Shown here: in pieces, positions 24,661-36,386 of the stretch
Position numbering within the stretch: the stretch's first letter is position 1
Layout of the letters: each line of letters opens with the position of its first letter
Source of the DNA: Sclerotinia nivalis
Lineage: Eukaryota; Ascomycota; Leotiomycetes; Helotiales; Sclerotiniaceae
Assembly: GCA_029531795.1 (NCBI GenBank)
Contig: JAPEIS010000010.1
Span: 2,542,001-2,606,000 of the forward strand
Direction: 5' to 3'
Length of the DNA: 64,000 bases
Notes under the pieces: model-generated
Told to the model about the DNA's origin: nothing
Seen by the model: the letters and a program-made list of their open reading frames with translations, nothing else
The model's database searches: none
Program-made: the position numbers and the translations under genes

Positions 24661-26705
24661 TTTTTTTTCTGAGGAGAGGTGGCATGGATTGTATATGTAA
24701 AAAAAAGATTCATCTTGTAACCTCACTGTTACCATGTACTTGTAATTCCAACCTTACAAAAGTGATAGCTCTGATTAAGACCTGCTTTATGTATACATAT
24801 GCATTGCTGACAGTGATTCTCCATGAATCAATCCATGATCCTTCTAAACGCCCAATGCCGTAGTGGATATTATGGAGAAGGACAAATCAGCCCACATCTA
24901 ATGGCAAAGCGCGAAACGAGGATGAACATGGAAACATGATGATGAATTGATTGGGTGAATTTATCCTAGGGCGTTTATTATATCAGTAAGTCGTAATTAT
25001 GTATCTATTATCTATCGTATCGCGCAAATCTGTTACTACTTATATACACCCAGCTGTGTGCAACGATCAAGATTTGTTGGTTGTTGCTGGGGTTATATCT
25101 ACCGGCGGGGTTTCATGCATTGATGTTTTAGTGTCTCAAGTCATGAGTTCTTTTGAGGTTTGATTTGCCTGCTCTAAGTTCTTACGACCGACGACGACCC
25201 TTATCTTCCTTCTCTTCACCACTTCACCACTTCACTGGATATCATTTTATCCTCTGAAATTAATTTAATTCAGTTGAATCATTTATTGTATAAATTGTGC
25301 AAAAGAAATCTGTGGATAACATGGAAGACCTTTGCCTTTGCTGTGGTCCTTTACTCCTCGTCCTCTTTTCATCATGTCTTGGATTTCCTTCAAGCTTCAG
25401 TTTCAGGTTGCTGAGTCGCTGGCTTCCAAGAGTCGCGACTTCGTTCAATGAATGATGAATGATGAATGACAGTAGGAGAGTTCTGTAGTCAAGACCATGA
25501 GAATTTATACCGGCACCATAGGTATAATAATAATATTTGCGAATAGAGAAGGAGCTTTCGTATCGTCGGTCTCGGAAGTGTAACTTTCGTATTATGGAGT
25601 ACTTTCATACACCTTCAAAGTTCGCACCGTTTTCTACGATGCTGTAGTTACTCCATAGACAACTTATTCTATTACGGTATATGATCGAGCTCATTATTTT
25701 TGCTTTCAAGGATATTCATATCCAAACGTTTTTATTCAGTAATACCAGTATCAGATTTCCGAACCGAACCGGAGAAGACCTGAACGGTCAACAGATACCA
25801 ATCCTTTGGAGGTATCACAAGAACCGGAACGAATACCTCACCAGAAGTGTACCCGCCAGAGCTATTTTCGAAGTCAATAGTCCTATTTCTTTTTCAAAAT
25901 TTCAACTGTTGCGTCAGTCATACATAGAACTATCAATCTACTGGTCAGTAGATCTTTACAGAGGAGCGGCGCCTAATTCACCTGGATCAACCCCCCTCAT
26001 TTGGTATCGCGCCTGTACCAAGATCAACAATCACCCAGGACGAACCAGATACCAAACATCTCTTCTTTGAAATTTCCAGCGCATCAACGGATGACCATAA
26101 CAATTAATCTTGTTGTGAATCTGAAACAAAGTATTATTCACCGGTTTCCTTTGTTTCAACCTTTTAGATCTCAAAATAGTTTCTCTGGTTGATTGTCGTG
26201 GTAACTCGTGGGTTAAAGGTCCTCTTTGTATATTTCTTGTATTAAGTGTATGTCCTCGCCAAAATTGTTCATTCTTCTCCTCCTTTCTCTCTTTTCCCTA
26301 TACAAAAGTTATTCACTTTACATTTTCTTTTTTCTCTTGTCATTACAACAAATACTATTAATTATTCGCTTCGGCTATATTCGGAAATCAACAATAGAAA
26401 CAATAGAGCAAGTTCTCTATTGTGACTCCTGATAGATTTATTAATTATTCACAATACTATTCTTCAATAACAACCTTAGAATTCCATAGTCAAGTCGACT
26501 TTAATACTCCTACAACATATTCAACCCTCCTTTTCAAAAGACTTTAGACTTTCTTTGTGGAACCTCGAACTCTCATTTTACTCCAAGATCAAATCAACCA
26601 TCACCCGTGCATAGATTGCATAGACAGACTGCACTGCATCACTGCAATCCCAACGCAACAATATTTAATACCCTGGAGGTATATTTCACACGATAGGTTA
26701 CTAAA
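24661..26705. other. Long upstream region of PRM1
   Basis: About 2 kb without a supported gene. A 129-codon frame at 25681-26070 (+) has no domain or splice context and is not called. The last 300 bp are pyrimidine-rich, as in fungal leaders. Some of this may be a long 5' leader of PRM1. Confidence 0.5.
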
Positions 26706-29105
26706 ATGGATGCTTTTAGAGGCTATTTAGCTTCCCAGAAGAGTCAACATACTCAAGCCGCCTCCAACGATTCTTCCTTCCACAGCGATCACAAAATGCA
26801 ACATTACGGAGTCCATCCGAATACAAACGCCGCACCTGCTGATGACTACTATACACCATACCTTGGTCTTCGAGCACGTTTATCACAAACCTGGATCAAT
26901 AGATGGACGGTTCTTTTACTTCTTATCATCGTTCGACTTCTCATATCCTTGGCCAGTATCAAAGGAGACATCGCCTCCGCAAAAACTGAAGCATTGTCAG
27001 CATGTACTAGTGTTGAGAATGTTGGAAGTGCTATGGCTTCTATGCCTCATTATCTGTCTCAAGGTGTTAACAGTATGGCCGCTGCTGGTATTACAAAAGC
27101 TGTTAATGGTATGATGCAAATGCTTTACTTGACTCTTACTGGAGTCGAAGAAATCGTTCTCTTCGTCATTCATATGATGACCTCAACATACATGTGTCTC
27201 ATCACGTTGGCTATCACTGGCAGTCTTCAAGTTGCCATTCAAATGATCGAAGATGTCGGTGCCTTCATGAACAAGTCAATTGATACCATCACCGGCGACA
27301 TGTCATCTGGACTTAAATCATTCGAAGATGACCTCAATGGTTTCTTGTCCAAGATCAACATCGGTGGTATCTTTGGGAGCAGTACCTCACCGCCAACAAT
27401 CGATCTGAGCAGTGAGATCAACAAACTTAACGCTATTCAGATTGATCCCACAACCATGGACGCCGATCTTGCCAAACTCAACGCTTCCCTTCCAACCTTT
27501 GACCAAGTGCAAAACTTCACCGACAGCATCATCAAGCTGCCATTCGAAGAAGTAAAGAAACTTGTCAACGAATCAATGGTTGGTTACAAGTTCGATGACA
27601 CCGTTTTTCCGGTCCCTCAAAAGAAATCCCTAACATTTTGTTCCGACAACGCCACCATCCAAGATTTTTTCGTCGGTCTCGTCAAAACACTTGACATCGC
27701 CAAGAAAATTATGCTCATTGTCCTCATCATTGCCGCCATCCTCGCTTGTATTCCCATGGCTTACCGCGAAATCTGGGGTTGGAGAAGCATGCAGAGACGA
27801 GCTGCCTTGCTCAAAGCTCAAAACTATACTAATGAGTTGGATATTCTATACCAAGCTCATCGTCCCTACACTTCACAATTTGGTCTAAAACTCTCAAGGA
27901 GATTCAAAAGCCAAAAGAATCGAATACTCGCGAGATGGTTCATCGCATATGCTACATCTATCCCAGCGCTTTTTGTCCTAGCCCTTGGAATGGCCGGCCT
28001 CTTCACCTGTCTCTGTCAATTTATCATTCTTCGTACCCTCGAAAAAGAAATTCCGGCGCTAGCAGCAGAAGTTGGAAATTTTGCTGAAAATGTTGTCCAA
28101 GCTTTGAATAATGCATCGGAGTCTTGGGCCTTGGGAGCAAATTCTGTCATCAACAACACAAATACGGAAATTAATGAAAACGTTTTTGGATGGGTCAACA
28201 CAACAACAGGTGCTATCAACGAGACATTAAATGTCTTTACGGACGAGATGACCAAAGCTCTCAACGTTACATTCGGTGGAACCATTCTTTATAAGCCCAT
28301 CATGGGCGTTTTTGAATGTTTGGTCGGACTTAAAGTCGCTGGTATCGAAAAGGGACTTACATGGGTTAGCGATCATGCTCATGTAGAATTTCCTGAATTC
28401 CAACCCGACGTCTTCTCACTTGGTGCCGCTGCTTCTCTCACAAATACCACGGAAGATGACAATTTTCTCGCCAATCCCGCTACTTCCACCACCGACGAAA
28501 TTACAGAGGCAGTGGTGAAGGTAGGCAAGAAATTAGAGGCTGTCATTAGACAAGAAGCTCTTATTTCTACTTCACTCGTCATCGTTTACTTCCTGATTGT
28601 TTTCATCGGTTTCGTACGCGTGGTAATTGGTATGTGCGGAAGAAATAAATCCCGAGCGGAAGGCGGTTCGGCACCTAGCACACTCTATCGTAATGCCGAT
28701 GTTGGAGTTCCTCATCAACATCTACCTGAGATCCGAGAGGAGAAGTTCGGTCCAAACGCAAATTATGGTTGGCATCAAGAGCACATGCGAGCAGGTGGAG
28801 ATTCAGGAATGAGAATGCCGTTTGGTGGCGATGGAGCTGCGGATGATCTCCCGTATAACGGTGCACCGGCTCCAAAATACGAAGCATCTATCGCGCCTAT
28901 CGCAACTGGAATGGGATCAGAGAGATTAGGGGTAGTCCCTGGTGGAAGAGCAAATACTAATAGGGGACCATGGGTTAGAGATGAGAAGGGGAGAGAGGGT
29001 TGGGAAGCGGATGATGCGCAAAGGAGGGCGACTAGCTCTTATGGACTTTTAGAGGATGGCGATGAGAAATCTTCGGGTTGGGGCTTACCACCGAGGAGGG
29101 TTTGA
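26706..29105 (+). CDS. PRM1: Plasma membrane fusion protein Prm1
   Basis: A single 799-residue open frame. Prm1 promotes plasma-membrane merger during mating and hyphal/germling fusion in ascomycetes. The N-terminal cytosolic tail is about 65 residues and ends in YYTPYLGLRARLSQTWINRW. The first membrane segment is at about 67-85 (VLLLLIIVRLLISL). Further segments include the CLITLAITGSLQVAI region, IMLIVLIIAAILACIPMAY, SIPALFVLALGMAGLFTCL and a last helix STSLVIVYFLIVFIGFVRVV. Two large extracellular loops between them carry many N-x-S/T sites and coiled-coil-like stretches. The C-terminal tail of about 130 residues is polar and disordered (GGDGAADDLPYNG, VPGGRANTNRGPW). Length, helix order and loops match the family. 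Expression is probably tied to pheromone or fusion signalling, but no site was identified. Confidence 0.94.
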   Translation: MDAFRGYLASQKSQHTQAASNDSSFHSDHKMQHYGVHPNTNAAPADDYYTPYLGLRARLSQTWINRWTVLLLLIIVRLLISLASIKGDIASAKTEALSACTSVENVGSAMASMPHYLSQGVNSMAAAGITKAVNGMMQMLYLTLTGVEEIVLFVIHMMTSTYMCLITLAITGSLQVAIQMIEDVGAFMNKSIDTITGDMSSGLKSFEDDLNGFLSKINIGGIFGSSTSPPTIDLSSEINKLNAIQIDPTTMDADLAKLNASLPTFDQVQNFTDSIIKLPFEEVKKLVNESMVGYKFDDTVFPVPQKKSLTFCSDNATIQDFFVGLVKTLDIAKKIMLIVLIIAAILACIPMAYREIWGWRSMQRRAALLKAQNYTNELDILYQAHRPYTSQFGLKLSRRFKSQKNRILARWFIAYATSIPALFVLALGMAGLFTCLCQFIILRTLEKEIPALAAEVGNFAENVVQALNNASESWALGANSVINNTNTEINENVFGWVNTTTGAINETLNVFTDEMTKALNVTFGGTILYKPIMGVFECLVGLKVAGIEKGLTWVSDHAHVEFPEFQPDVFSLGAAASLTNTTEDDNFLANPATSTTDEITEAVVKVGKKLEAVIRQEALISTSLVIVYFLIVFIGFVRVVIGMCGRNKSRAEGGSAPSTLYRNADVGVPHQHLPEIREEKFGPNANYGWHQEHMRAGGDSGMRMPFGGDGAADDLPYNGAPAPKYEASIAPIATGMGSERLGVVPGGRANTNRGPWVRDEKGREGWEADDAQRRATSSYGLLEDGDEKSSGWGLPPRRV

Positions 29106-30562
29106 GAGCTGGGTCTCTTGGACGGGTGGGAGATGGGGAATGGAAATGGATGGAGTGACTAGACGACGTTATGAGGGATATGATTATTACATATAGATTG
29201 CGGTGACGCATGGGGAACGAATGGATTGGAGTGAAAGGAAGGCTATCGGTGGAAAGAAGGATATGTTTAGAGATGTGTATATAGTAATTTGAACTTCTCC
29301 TTGAACGATTGAAATCGATAGGCTATAATCTGATGAATAATCGACTGCTGAACGAGTGAATTGTGAAATGATTGGTATTGTGGTTTCTGGATGATTTATA
29401 CGAAGAATCACCACCATGGGTAAGGTATGGTGTGCGCAGTATGACTTTAGTACATAATACACTTTCTGCCCGTCTCTTCACTGCCGTCATTGCAATATTT
29501 AGAACATAAAGCTCATTAGTGATCAAAATCTATTTACATATCTAGCTCAACATCTTATATCCACACGACACCAAGCTCCTCTACTTGAGTACTCGTAAGT
29601 AAAAGTAGGCAAAGAAACGAAGACCTTGTATTTGATCTCTCGATATATTCCGTACTAAATTTGAGTGACATCCACGATGCGATTGAGATTTAGATTCAGG
29701 TGTGAGTCAATACGCCGTATAGTACATACAAATACTATTCCCCTCAACTCAAACCTTCTTGAGTCCAAGACTAAATCTGCCAGCACAGATATCATTGATG
29801 ATGTGACGCCGAGATTTCGATATTTTATCCTCTATCTGCTCATCATTGTTGGCACGTGATACTTTGCGTAATGCTGCACTGCTGCACTGTCTGGAGAAAT
29901 GGTACAAATGAAGTAGAGAGGAGAAATACTGTAGATATACAGAAGATGTGAATCACTAACTTGCCGTGAGATTTTTACCTCCTCTCTCGTCACTATTATA
30001 AGAAGCCAATGCAAAGGGAAGAGCTGCGGTTCCTGTTCCGCTCAATCGATGCTGACGTCAAATCAAGGAAATCATCACGGGCAAGACTTTCCATCCACGC
30101 TACGTCCACATCTCACATAGAGTATAATGGGTAGACACGTATGTGCATAGCTTCGGATCTGATCTGATCTGATCCCATATGATTTCATGGCTCTACCCCT
30201 ACACTGCCGTATGTGAATATCGTCCCCTCGGTATACTAAAAAATCCTCGCTACCAAATGCGTGTCATTGTTTCATCCCAGAGGAAGATTGTAGTACTAGC
30301 ACCATATGGCATCTCCTTAATTTGCGCGTGGTATCTTATCTTGCTCCAAATCCCCCATATGCTACCGAGACAGTAAGCCGACCATTTCCACGTGCGTGGG
30401 TACTGTTTTTGCAATCACCCCATCAAACCGAACACCAAACTCCATGGACACTTTCTGTCCCCACCCTTTTTTCACTTTCGAAAGCCCGTGATGTTTTGTT
30501 CCGAAGTTTCAATCGGCCGCCCTAGTTAGCATTTATATCAATCGTTGACACGTCCCTTTTTC
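29106..30562. other. Convergent intergenic region, PRM1 to bHLH gene
   Basis: No gene recognised; short frames at 29187-29462 (-), 30179-30376 (+) and 30322-30525 (+) are unsupported. GATCTGATCTGATCTGATC (about 30156) is a short GATCT repeat. Confidence 0.5.
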
Positions 30563-31959
30563 TCATCTCCCTTTCGCAGCGTCAATCTTCTGCCGCAGAG
30601 CTTCATTCCCCTGTATTAACTCCTCCAACCAATCCGCCGTCATTACCAAGATTGCACTCTTACTGAACCCACCACCTCTTAGTCCTGGTACCAATTCTCC
30701 TAAATCTTCAAATCCTTCCCGAATCAAGGTTCTGCGTTTTTGTTCACTCTTGATATGATTTTCTCGCTTTTGATCTTCCGTCAGATTCTCCCTCATAGTT
30801 TTTGCACTGGCCGAGGTAGATTTCCGCCGTTTATGACCTGCTTCCGATGGTCCGGGTGAACTACCACTACCTTTCATGATGGACTTCCTCTTTTTTCTCC
30901 CATCGACTTTAGGTTGTGATTCCTCCTCATCTTCTCCTCCGTCTTCCGTAAGAGTGAATTTACTTTTCCGTCGTTTCTTTGGTGGCTCCACGTCTTCTTC
31001 TTTAATAATCCCTGAACTTTGGCGACGTCGTGTGGGTAAGTTCCTTTGCATCGTCGGACTACTTGGTCTTGTATTCTCCGCACTGCTCTCCGCCCCCAAG
31101 GCTGCCCCAATAAATTCATCCAACGCTTGTAATCTTTTGCTTTCCACTTCCCCAATCTTTGGCGTATTCGATGGTGGAATGAATCCTTGTGAAGATCCAA
31201 ATCCTGCATCAGAGCCCCATCTTATATCAACTTTTTGAGGAACAGGTTTGGGCCTTCTCATCAAATCCGGACCGGCATGATTGGGACCAAACATCATTTC
31301 TGTAAATAATGTATCGCGCATAAATCCATCGCGTGGCCTATCGAGTGCTGATCCTGGGGTAGGATAATGTGACATAGATTGTGGTCTGATATGATGATGT
31401 GAAGAGTGCGATTGCAAACCGTGATTTCCAAATAATGTTTCACTATGCAGACTATGCGATCGCGCATTTGAACCATTTTGTAATACCGTAGCAGCTGCCA
31501 AAACATCGGCAGATGTAGTTGAAGATGGTAAAGGAGCTTGAGATAGCGGGGGATGCATCCCGATATTCCTGTCACCAAAATTTATGGACATTTCATTCGA
31601 AAGTTGAGGTTGTTGATCAAAAGTAACCCTCGTTCCCATAAATGTTGGAGGAAGTTCCTCCCATCCTCCACCAAGTTCCCCTCCATCTTGTGTATTGGGG
31701 AAGAAGTCGTAATTAAAATGATCGGAGCTTACACCATCGAAGAAGCTATCGAGAAGGTTGGATTCGCTATCATCGAGTAATGGAGGACCTGGTGCTGGAG
31801 CTGTGGGCGACGGGAAAGGGAATATGGAATTTGAATCAAAGGCATCTGACGCATCATATATTAGTACATGAATTTTGTACTCACCCTCAACGTTGAGGAG
31901 ATAGAAAGATACTTACAGCCAAATGGCATATCGAGGTCGGGTGGCTTCGACGAACCCAT
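30563..31959 (-). CDS. Basic helix-loop-helix transcription factor
   Basis: Two exons, 31959-31917 and 31845-30563, giving 441 residues. The 71-nt intron has GTAAGT and CGTCAG ends with a TACTAAT branch-like site. The first ATG of the large open frame (31639) is internal; the upstream part encodes an acidic, proline-rich segment (PSPTAPAPGPPLLDDSESNL) likely to act in activation. The C-terminal bHLH domain lies at about 367-430. It has a basic region NHIKSEQKRRTLIREGFEDL with the His, Glu and Arg residues that read E-box half sites, a loop with GLRGGGFSKSAIL, and a short helix-2 extension. Several Lys/Arg clusters (PPKKRRKSK, DGRKKRKS, GHKRRKS) suggest nuclear import. Spacing resembles INO4-like fungal bHLH proteins, but no ortholog is claimed. 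Confidence 0.9.
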
Positions 31960-32168
31960 ATTAGGACGTTGAACCGCAAGCATGAGTGCCAAAAGAAAAT
32001 TGATTGAAAAGGGAAGATTCGTGAAAGGACCTTGGAAAGATTTTCTAAGGGAGTATTGAGGATTGAGTAGGTATTTTCGTATGTACAAGATGATAGATTT
32101 TGCGATTCGGCGTTAATATTAGATAGCTGTGTAATAGCTGTGTGACGGGTGGTAGTTTATGACATGAT

Positions 32169-32219
32169 GATTTCTGATTTTTGATTTCTGATTTCTGATT
32201 TCTGATTTCTGATTTCTTG
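32169..32219. repeat. (GATTTCTG)n octanucleotide repeat
   Basis: Six or so 8-bp units, one with a T insertion variant, 210 bp upstream of the bHLH start codon. Confidence 0.93.
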
Positions 32220-32667
32220 TGAAAGCGCTTGATGGAAGTCGGAAAATTAATATGTGAAAGGGAAAGATGATTCCTTCATGATCCTTTTTGAAAGGAATGA
32301 GAAATATATGAGTAACATTAATATCCAATGTATATATTTTTTGAAAGTAATAAATAATTAAATATTTTAGAAATTGTATTTATTCCGGAACTGCTTTTTT
32401 TTTTTCCCTCAAAAGTTTTGAAGTTTTAAGTTCTGAAGTTTTGAGTTTTGAAGAGTGTTGGGGAAAGCTTTCCCTCCTCGAAATTGGCGCCTTTTGGTAG
32501 GTAAGATTGAGGGTGGGTGAGGTGAGGTTCTGCACTAATATTGATTGATGGGGGGCCTTATTATGGTGGGGGAGACCAATGAATTTTTGATGACAATAAC
32601 AAGTCCAAAGCCTTTAGTGAGCTGAGGTCCTGTTCCTTTCAAGGGTTCTTTTAGGAAGGAACTTCAA

Positions 32668-32723
32668 GGAAGGGGAAGGAGAAGGGGAAGGGGGAGGGGA
32701 AGGGGAAGGGGAGGGGAGAGGGA
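32668..32723. repeat. Purine tract (GGGGAA/GGGAGG)n
   Basis: A 55-nt run of pure G/A on the plus strand with a loose 6-bp period. Such homopurine mirror-rich tracts can form triplex DNA and are polymorphic. Confidence 0.9.
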
Positions 32724-33337
32724 ATGTTCCGTTGATCTACAAGAAGGTCTCGGTCTAAGGTTCTCGGTTTGAATTTCCTTTGGGGGGGAGAGTTATAAAA
32801 GGACAATGAATAATAGACTTTGTACTCTGTAGGCATTACCTTGATTCGGGAGAAGGTTCATGGAACAATCACATGTCAAAAACATCCAAAACACCAAACA
32901 TTTTTCTTTCTTCTCTCCCCTCTTGCTCTCTCTCCTGTCTCCTGTGCCGCCGCCCGGTCTTTTTTCTTCATCACTGCCGTGGGGCCGTTTTACCTAGGCA
33001 AGCCTCTCTCAATTGTTGCCCCGCCCACAAAACATGATGAAGTAAAAAGATGAAATGAATTCTTGTTGATACTGTTCGTTAGGTACCTACCTATATAACT
33101 ACCTGGTAGTGATCAACGTACTAGGTATGCATGAAGGGGAGGGGAATCGCCCACCATTCCCAGTCTAAAGAAATATGAAATGTGAAATGGGAAGTGAGAG
33201 TACGAAGCACCTAGAATTGAGGGGGATATATTATTAGAAAAGACCAGTGATTGCAGATTTGAGGAGCTAAGAGTACGAAACATCTTTATTGTTTTATATC
33301 TAGTTATTTTTAAATTGATGGAGGAAAGAATATACTC

Positions 33338-33362
33338 GGTAGGTAGGTAGGTAGGTAGGTAG
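33338..33362. repeat. (GGTA)6 microsatellite
   Basis: Uninterrupted GGTA units. An ATCT tract follows 55 bp downstream. Confidence 0.95.
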
Positions 33363-33417
33363 TAATTTGTTTTTCCTATATCTGTCTGAAATATAATAAG
33401 TTCTGGTACTCTGGAGA

Positions 33418-33447
33418 TATCTATCTATCTACCTATCTATCTATCTT
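33418..33447. repeat. (ATCT)7 microsatellite with one ACCT unit
   Basis: ATCT units from 33418 with a single interruption. Confidence 0.93.
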
Positions 33448-34616
33448 TACCAAAATCCAATACCTAGTAACTACATTCATCGCCCACATCTCATTCATTT
33501 ACCTTCAACCCCATCAGTCTGCCTCACCTCTGTAAGGTCATATCACCGGAGTAATCAGTAATCAGCACTATATACCAGCATTAATCATTTATTCATCATT
33601 ACGACGCTTATCATTGTATCATTGTACCTGCATCAATGACCCCTCCTTCGCCTTCCACCATCTTTTTGTACAACGAACACGGCTTCTGTTTTGCGAATTG
33701 ATCATCATTACCTGCAGGGTTCAAATCCTGAACCTCACTTCAAAAATTACCTAGGTACATCTCAAGTCATAACCATCTCAAGTTATAACCATCTTTCAGC
33801 AAGTAACAAACCCCATTCCCGAGCCGGTATCTATCAGTCAGATATTGAGCCGTTGCGGGTTTTTCCCAGTTCTAGATTTCGGTATCAATAACTTCTTCTT
33901 TCCAATAAAAGTTGGCATGTTCCCAATGTGGCGTCCTCCATCCTAGGTTATCTATTTCGGTACCAAAGCAAAAAGCAAGTCAACAAATGCATCATATTAC
34001 ATTCTTCAATGCTGTGGTGGAACAACCAAGATATCTCAACATCTTATCCCCCGCGACTTTAACGTGTCAAAGAGTCATTCAATCTTCAAAACAATCAACT
34101 AACTAAAACTGTCTATCCCGATTCCCCAGTTCTTTCCTTAGTTTCCCTAATTCTTTTTAGCACCGAGGTAAAAAAATAAAAATAAAAAAATACCCACGGC
34201 ACGGGGATTTTACCTTCTCCATCTTCCTCCGCATTTTCGTCAATCCTCATTCCGGGGTGAATACCTAAAAGGGATATATCTCTCCATGATAGGTTATAAT
34301 TCAGCCACCACCAGAAACCCAAATTTCAAAGGTAAGATCTTATGATATCCTTCCAACATTTATTATTACCGAGTCGGCCCCATTATGCATTCGAGTGACA
34401 TTGCAGCCAAAACGATACATTACGATGCTGGTAAATACCTCTTTTTGACAAGGACTTCGCAGGGCTAACCATTTGCCATTTGATTTTGTCATCTGATGAT
34501 ATAATCTATTTGTTGACGACGACTGCAGATCTCGTCTGCTTCATGGGATGGGTAATGCTGATCTTAGACAGTTACACAGGTAGAAATCTTGGTGCCCAAA
34601 GACTATTTACTGCACA

Positions 34617-36386
34617 ATGGAAGACCTACCACTGAGGAAAGGTTCTCAGAATCAAAGTTTTGATAAAGCGATTCCAGTAATATTACGACCACTATCTAGA
34701 GCTTATATCTTGGGTTATGCATCAAGCGCAGGACCAAGATTATTAACTCTTTTCTTGATCCACTTGAGCCGACATCGAAAGAATATTGATCCAAGACCTG
34801 CAGGTGAAGATTACTTTTGGAGTTCATTAGTTGGAATTTTGAGAGGGGGGTTAGAAATACAGAGGTTTCCAACATTTTGTGCCGCCCTGGTTGGCGGAAG
34901 TACTTTACTACAGGCACGTGAGCTCGTTATGGGAGGCGAGCATGTCGCTGACCTGGGCCTCAGATTCCTTTACGAGCGGTGTTTGAGAGATTATTGGGAA
35001 ATCTACCCGTGATCACACAGCTGAGGTATGTTGGTCTAATCTACGTAAAATAAGCTGCCCCGAATGCGAGGTAAAGAGCAAACGGAACCAGAATTGGGCT
35101 GGATGTTCTGCATCACGTCGCGGCTTTTGCGCCCCCTACCTGCATCTTTTGGCAACAAACATCATAACATCATTTTTAGAGTCCTCGTCCTAACAAACAG
35201 TTTTCCAGGCTCACTCGCTACCTATCAACATTCATATCAGCTTACTTCAGTCTACAACCCCTCCAATCACGCCCAAGTAAAACCTTCACTGAAGACCTTC
35301 CACACGAAACGAAGAATGGCATTGAACTTCGACCCACCAGGTTTGCGGGAAGGACTCTGGATTTGACTCTCTTTGCTTTTACTCGAGCTCTTGATTGTAT
35401 AGTTGGAGAGTTATGGGCTAAACGCAAGAGCCGACGACAAGCCTCTGGGAAGTGGTCGAGAGTAAGTTTTTGCTCACTCGTTAACAGCGCATGAATACAG
35501 TAAAAGGCTAATACTGCAATAGCTAGATGAGATGATATCATCTGTCACTGACCCGACCCTATTCGCAAGTTCCTGCGCTCTAATCATGTGGGCATTCATT
35601 TACACTCCCGCTCGTCTTCCCCGCGCCTACAACAAATGGATTAAATCCGCCGCTCAAGTGGATTCTCGTTTACTTAAAGCTCTTCGCTATTGTCGCTATG
35701 GTGAACTGAAATACGGCGTCGAAACGGGCCAAGCACATCTTCTAGGAGATATGTGCAAAGATTATGGTCTGCCAGAAGAGTACGGAGATCCAACAAAATC
35801 TATCCCATTTCCTTGTGAATTAGTCCACATGGGTGCTGGTCCGAATTGCGAATTTCACGCGGTGTCAAGATTCTGTAAATCCTTCATTTGGTCTGCTTCA
35901 ATGTATTTGCCACTAAACTTGGCACTTGTTCTCCGCAATCCAAAAAATTCGAGAAAAGCCTTCGTCCATGCCCTTAAATCATCAGCTCGTTCTTCGGCTT
36001 TCCTTTCTGCATTCATAGCGCTCTTCTACTACGGAATCTGCCTAACTCGTACCAGATTTGGACCGCTTGTACTCGGTACCTGTCCGCACGCCTGTCAAGC
36101 CATCGACTCGGGTTATTGTATAGGAGCGGGATGTTGGATGTGTGGATGGAGTGTACTTATAGAAAGTGCAAAGAGGAGGGAGGAAATGGGTTTATTTGTT
36201 GCCCCGAGAGCGCTGGCGACCTTACTGCCGAGGAGATATAGATGGGAGGAGCAGTGGATTGAGAAGGCGGTTTTTGCTTGGGGGACGGCAGTCGTTTTTA
36301 CTTGTGTGGGGGAGAACAAAAATCGGATTAGGGGTGTGTTGGGGAAGGTTTTGGGTGGGGTTTTGAATACTGGTGATGGGTTCTAG
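34617..36386 (+). CDS. TMEM135-like integral membrane protein
   Basis: Certain exons are 35201-35461 (261 nt) and 35523-36386 (864 nt, stop at 36386). They join in phase at GTAAGT...CAATAG and encode FAGRTLDLTLFAFTRALDCI through to the C-terminus. An upstream exon from the ATG at 34617 to about 34912 encodes ILRPLSRAYILGYASSAGPR and FPTFCAALVGGSTLLQ, conserved in fungal TMEM135/PMP24-type proteins. The link from 34912 to 35201 is unresolved: no GT donor restores the frame, a GC donor (CAG|GCACGT) would, and the family usually has about 25 more residues here. Late features are a cysteine cluster (GTCPHACQAIDSGYCIGAGC) and several hydrophobic segments. Human TMEM135 is associated with peroxisomes and mitochondrial dynamics; the role here is inferred. 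Confidence 0.75.

Larger units (their letters stand above)
31960..34616. other. Long divergent intergenic region with many simple repeats
   Basis: About 2.7 kb between the bHLH gene (-) and the TMEM135-like gene (+). It holds several simple-sequence tracts (32169, 32668, 33338, 33418). Frames at 32820-33053, 33691-33891, 33912-34106 (+) and 34113-34322 (-) have no family signal. An upstream non-coding exon of the TMEM135-like gene could lie at 34384-34600. Confidence 0.45.

Noticed and set aside
25681..26070. 129-codon plus-strand frame upstream of PRM1
   Set aside because: No domain, no splice signals, composition like the intergenic DNA.
33338..33447. Tetranucleotide tracts as a CRISPR-like or satellite array
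   Set aside because: Ordinary microsatellites without spacers; the organism is a eukaryote.
33716..33726. GGTTCAAATCC, a tRNA B-box-like sequence
   Set aside because: No A box, acceptor stem or anticodon arm could be folded around it. No tRNA gene was found in the window.
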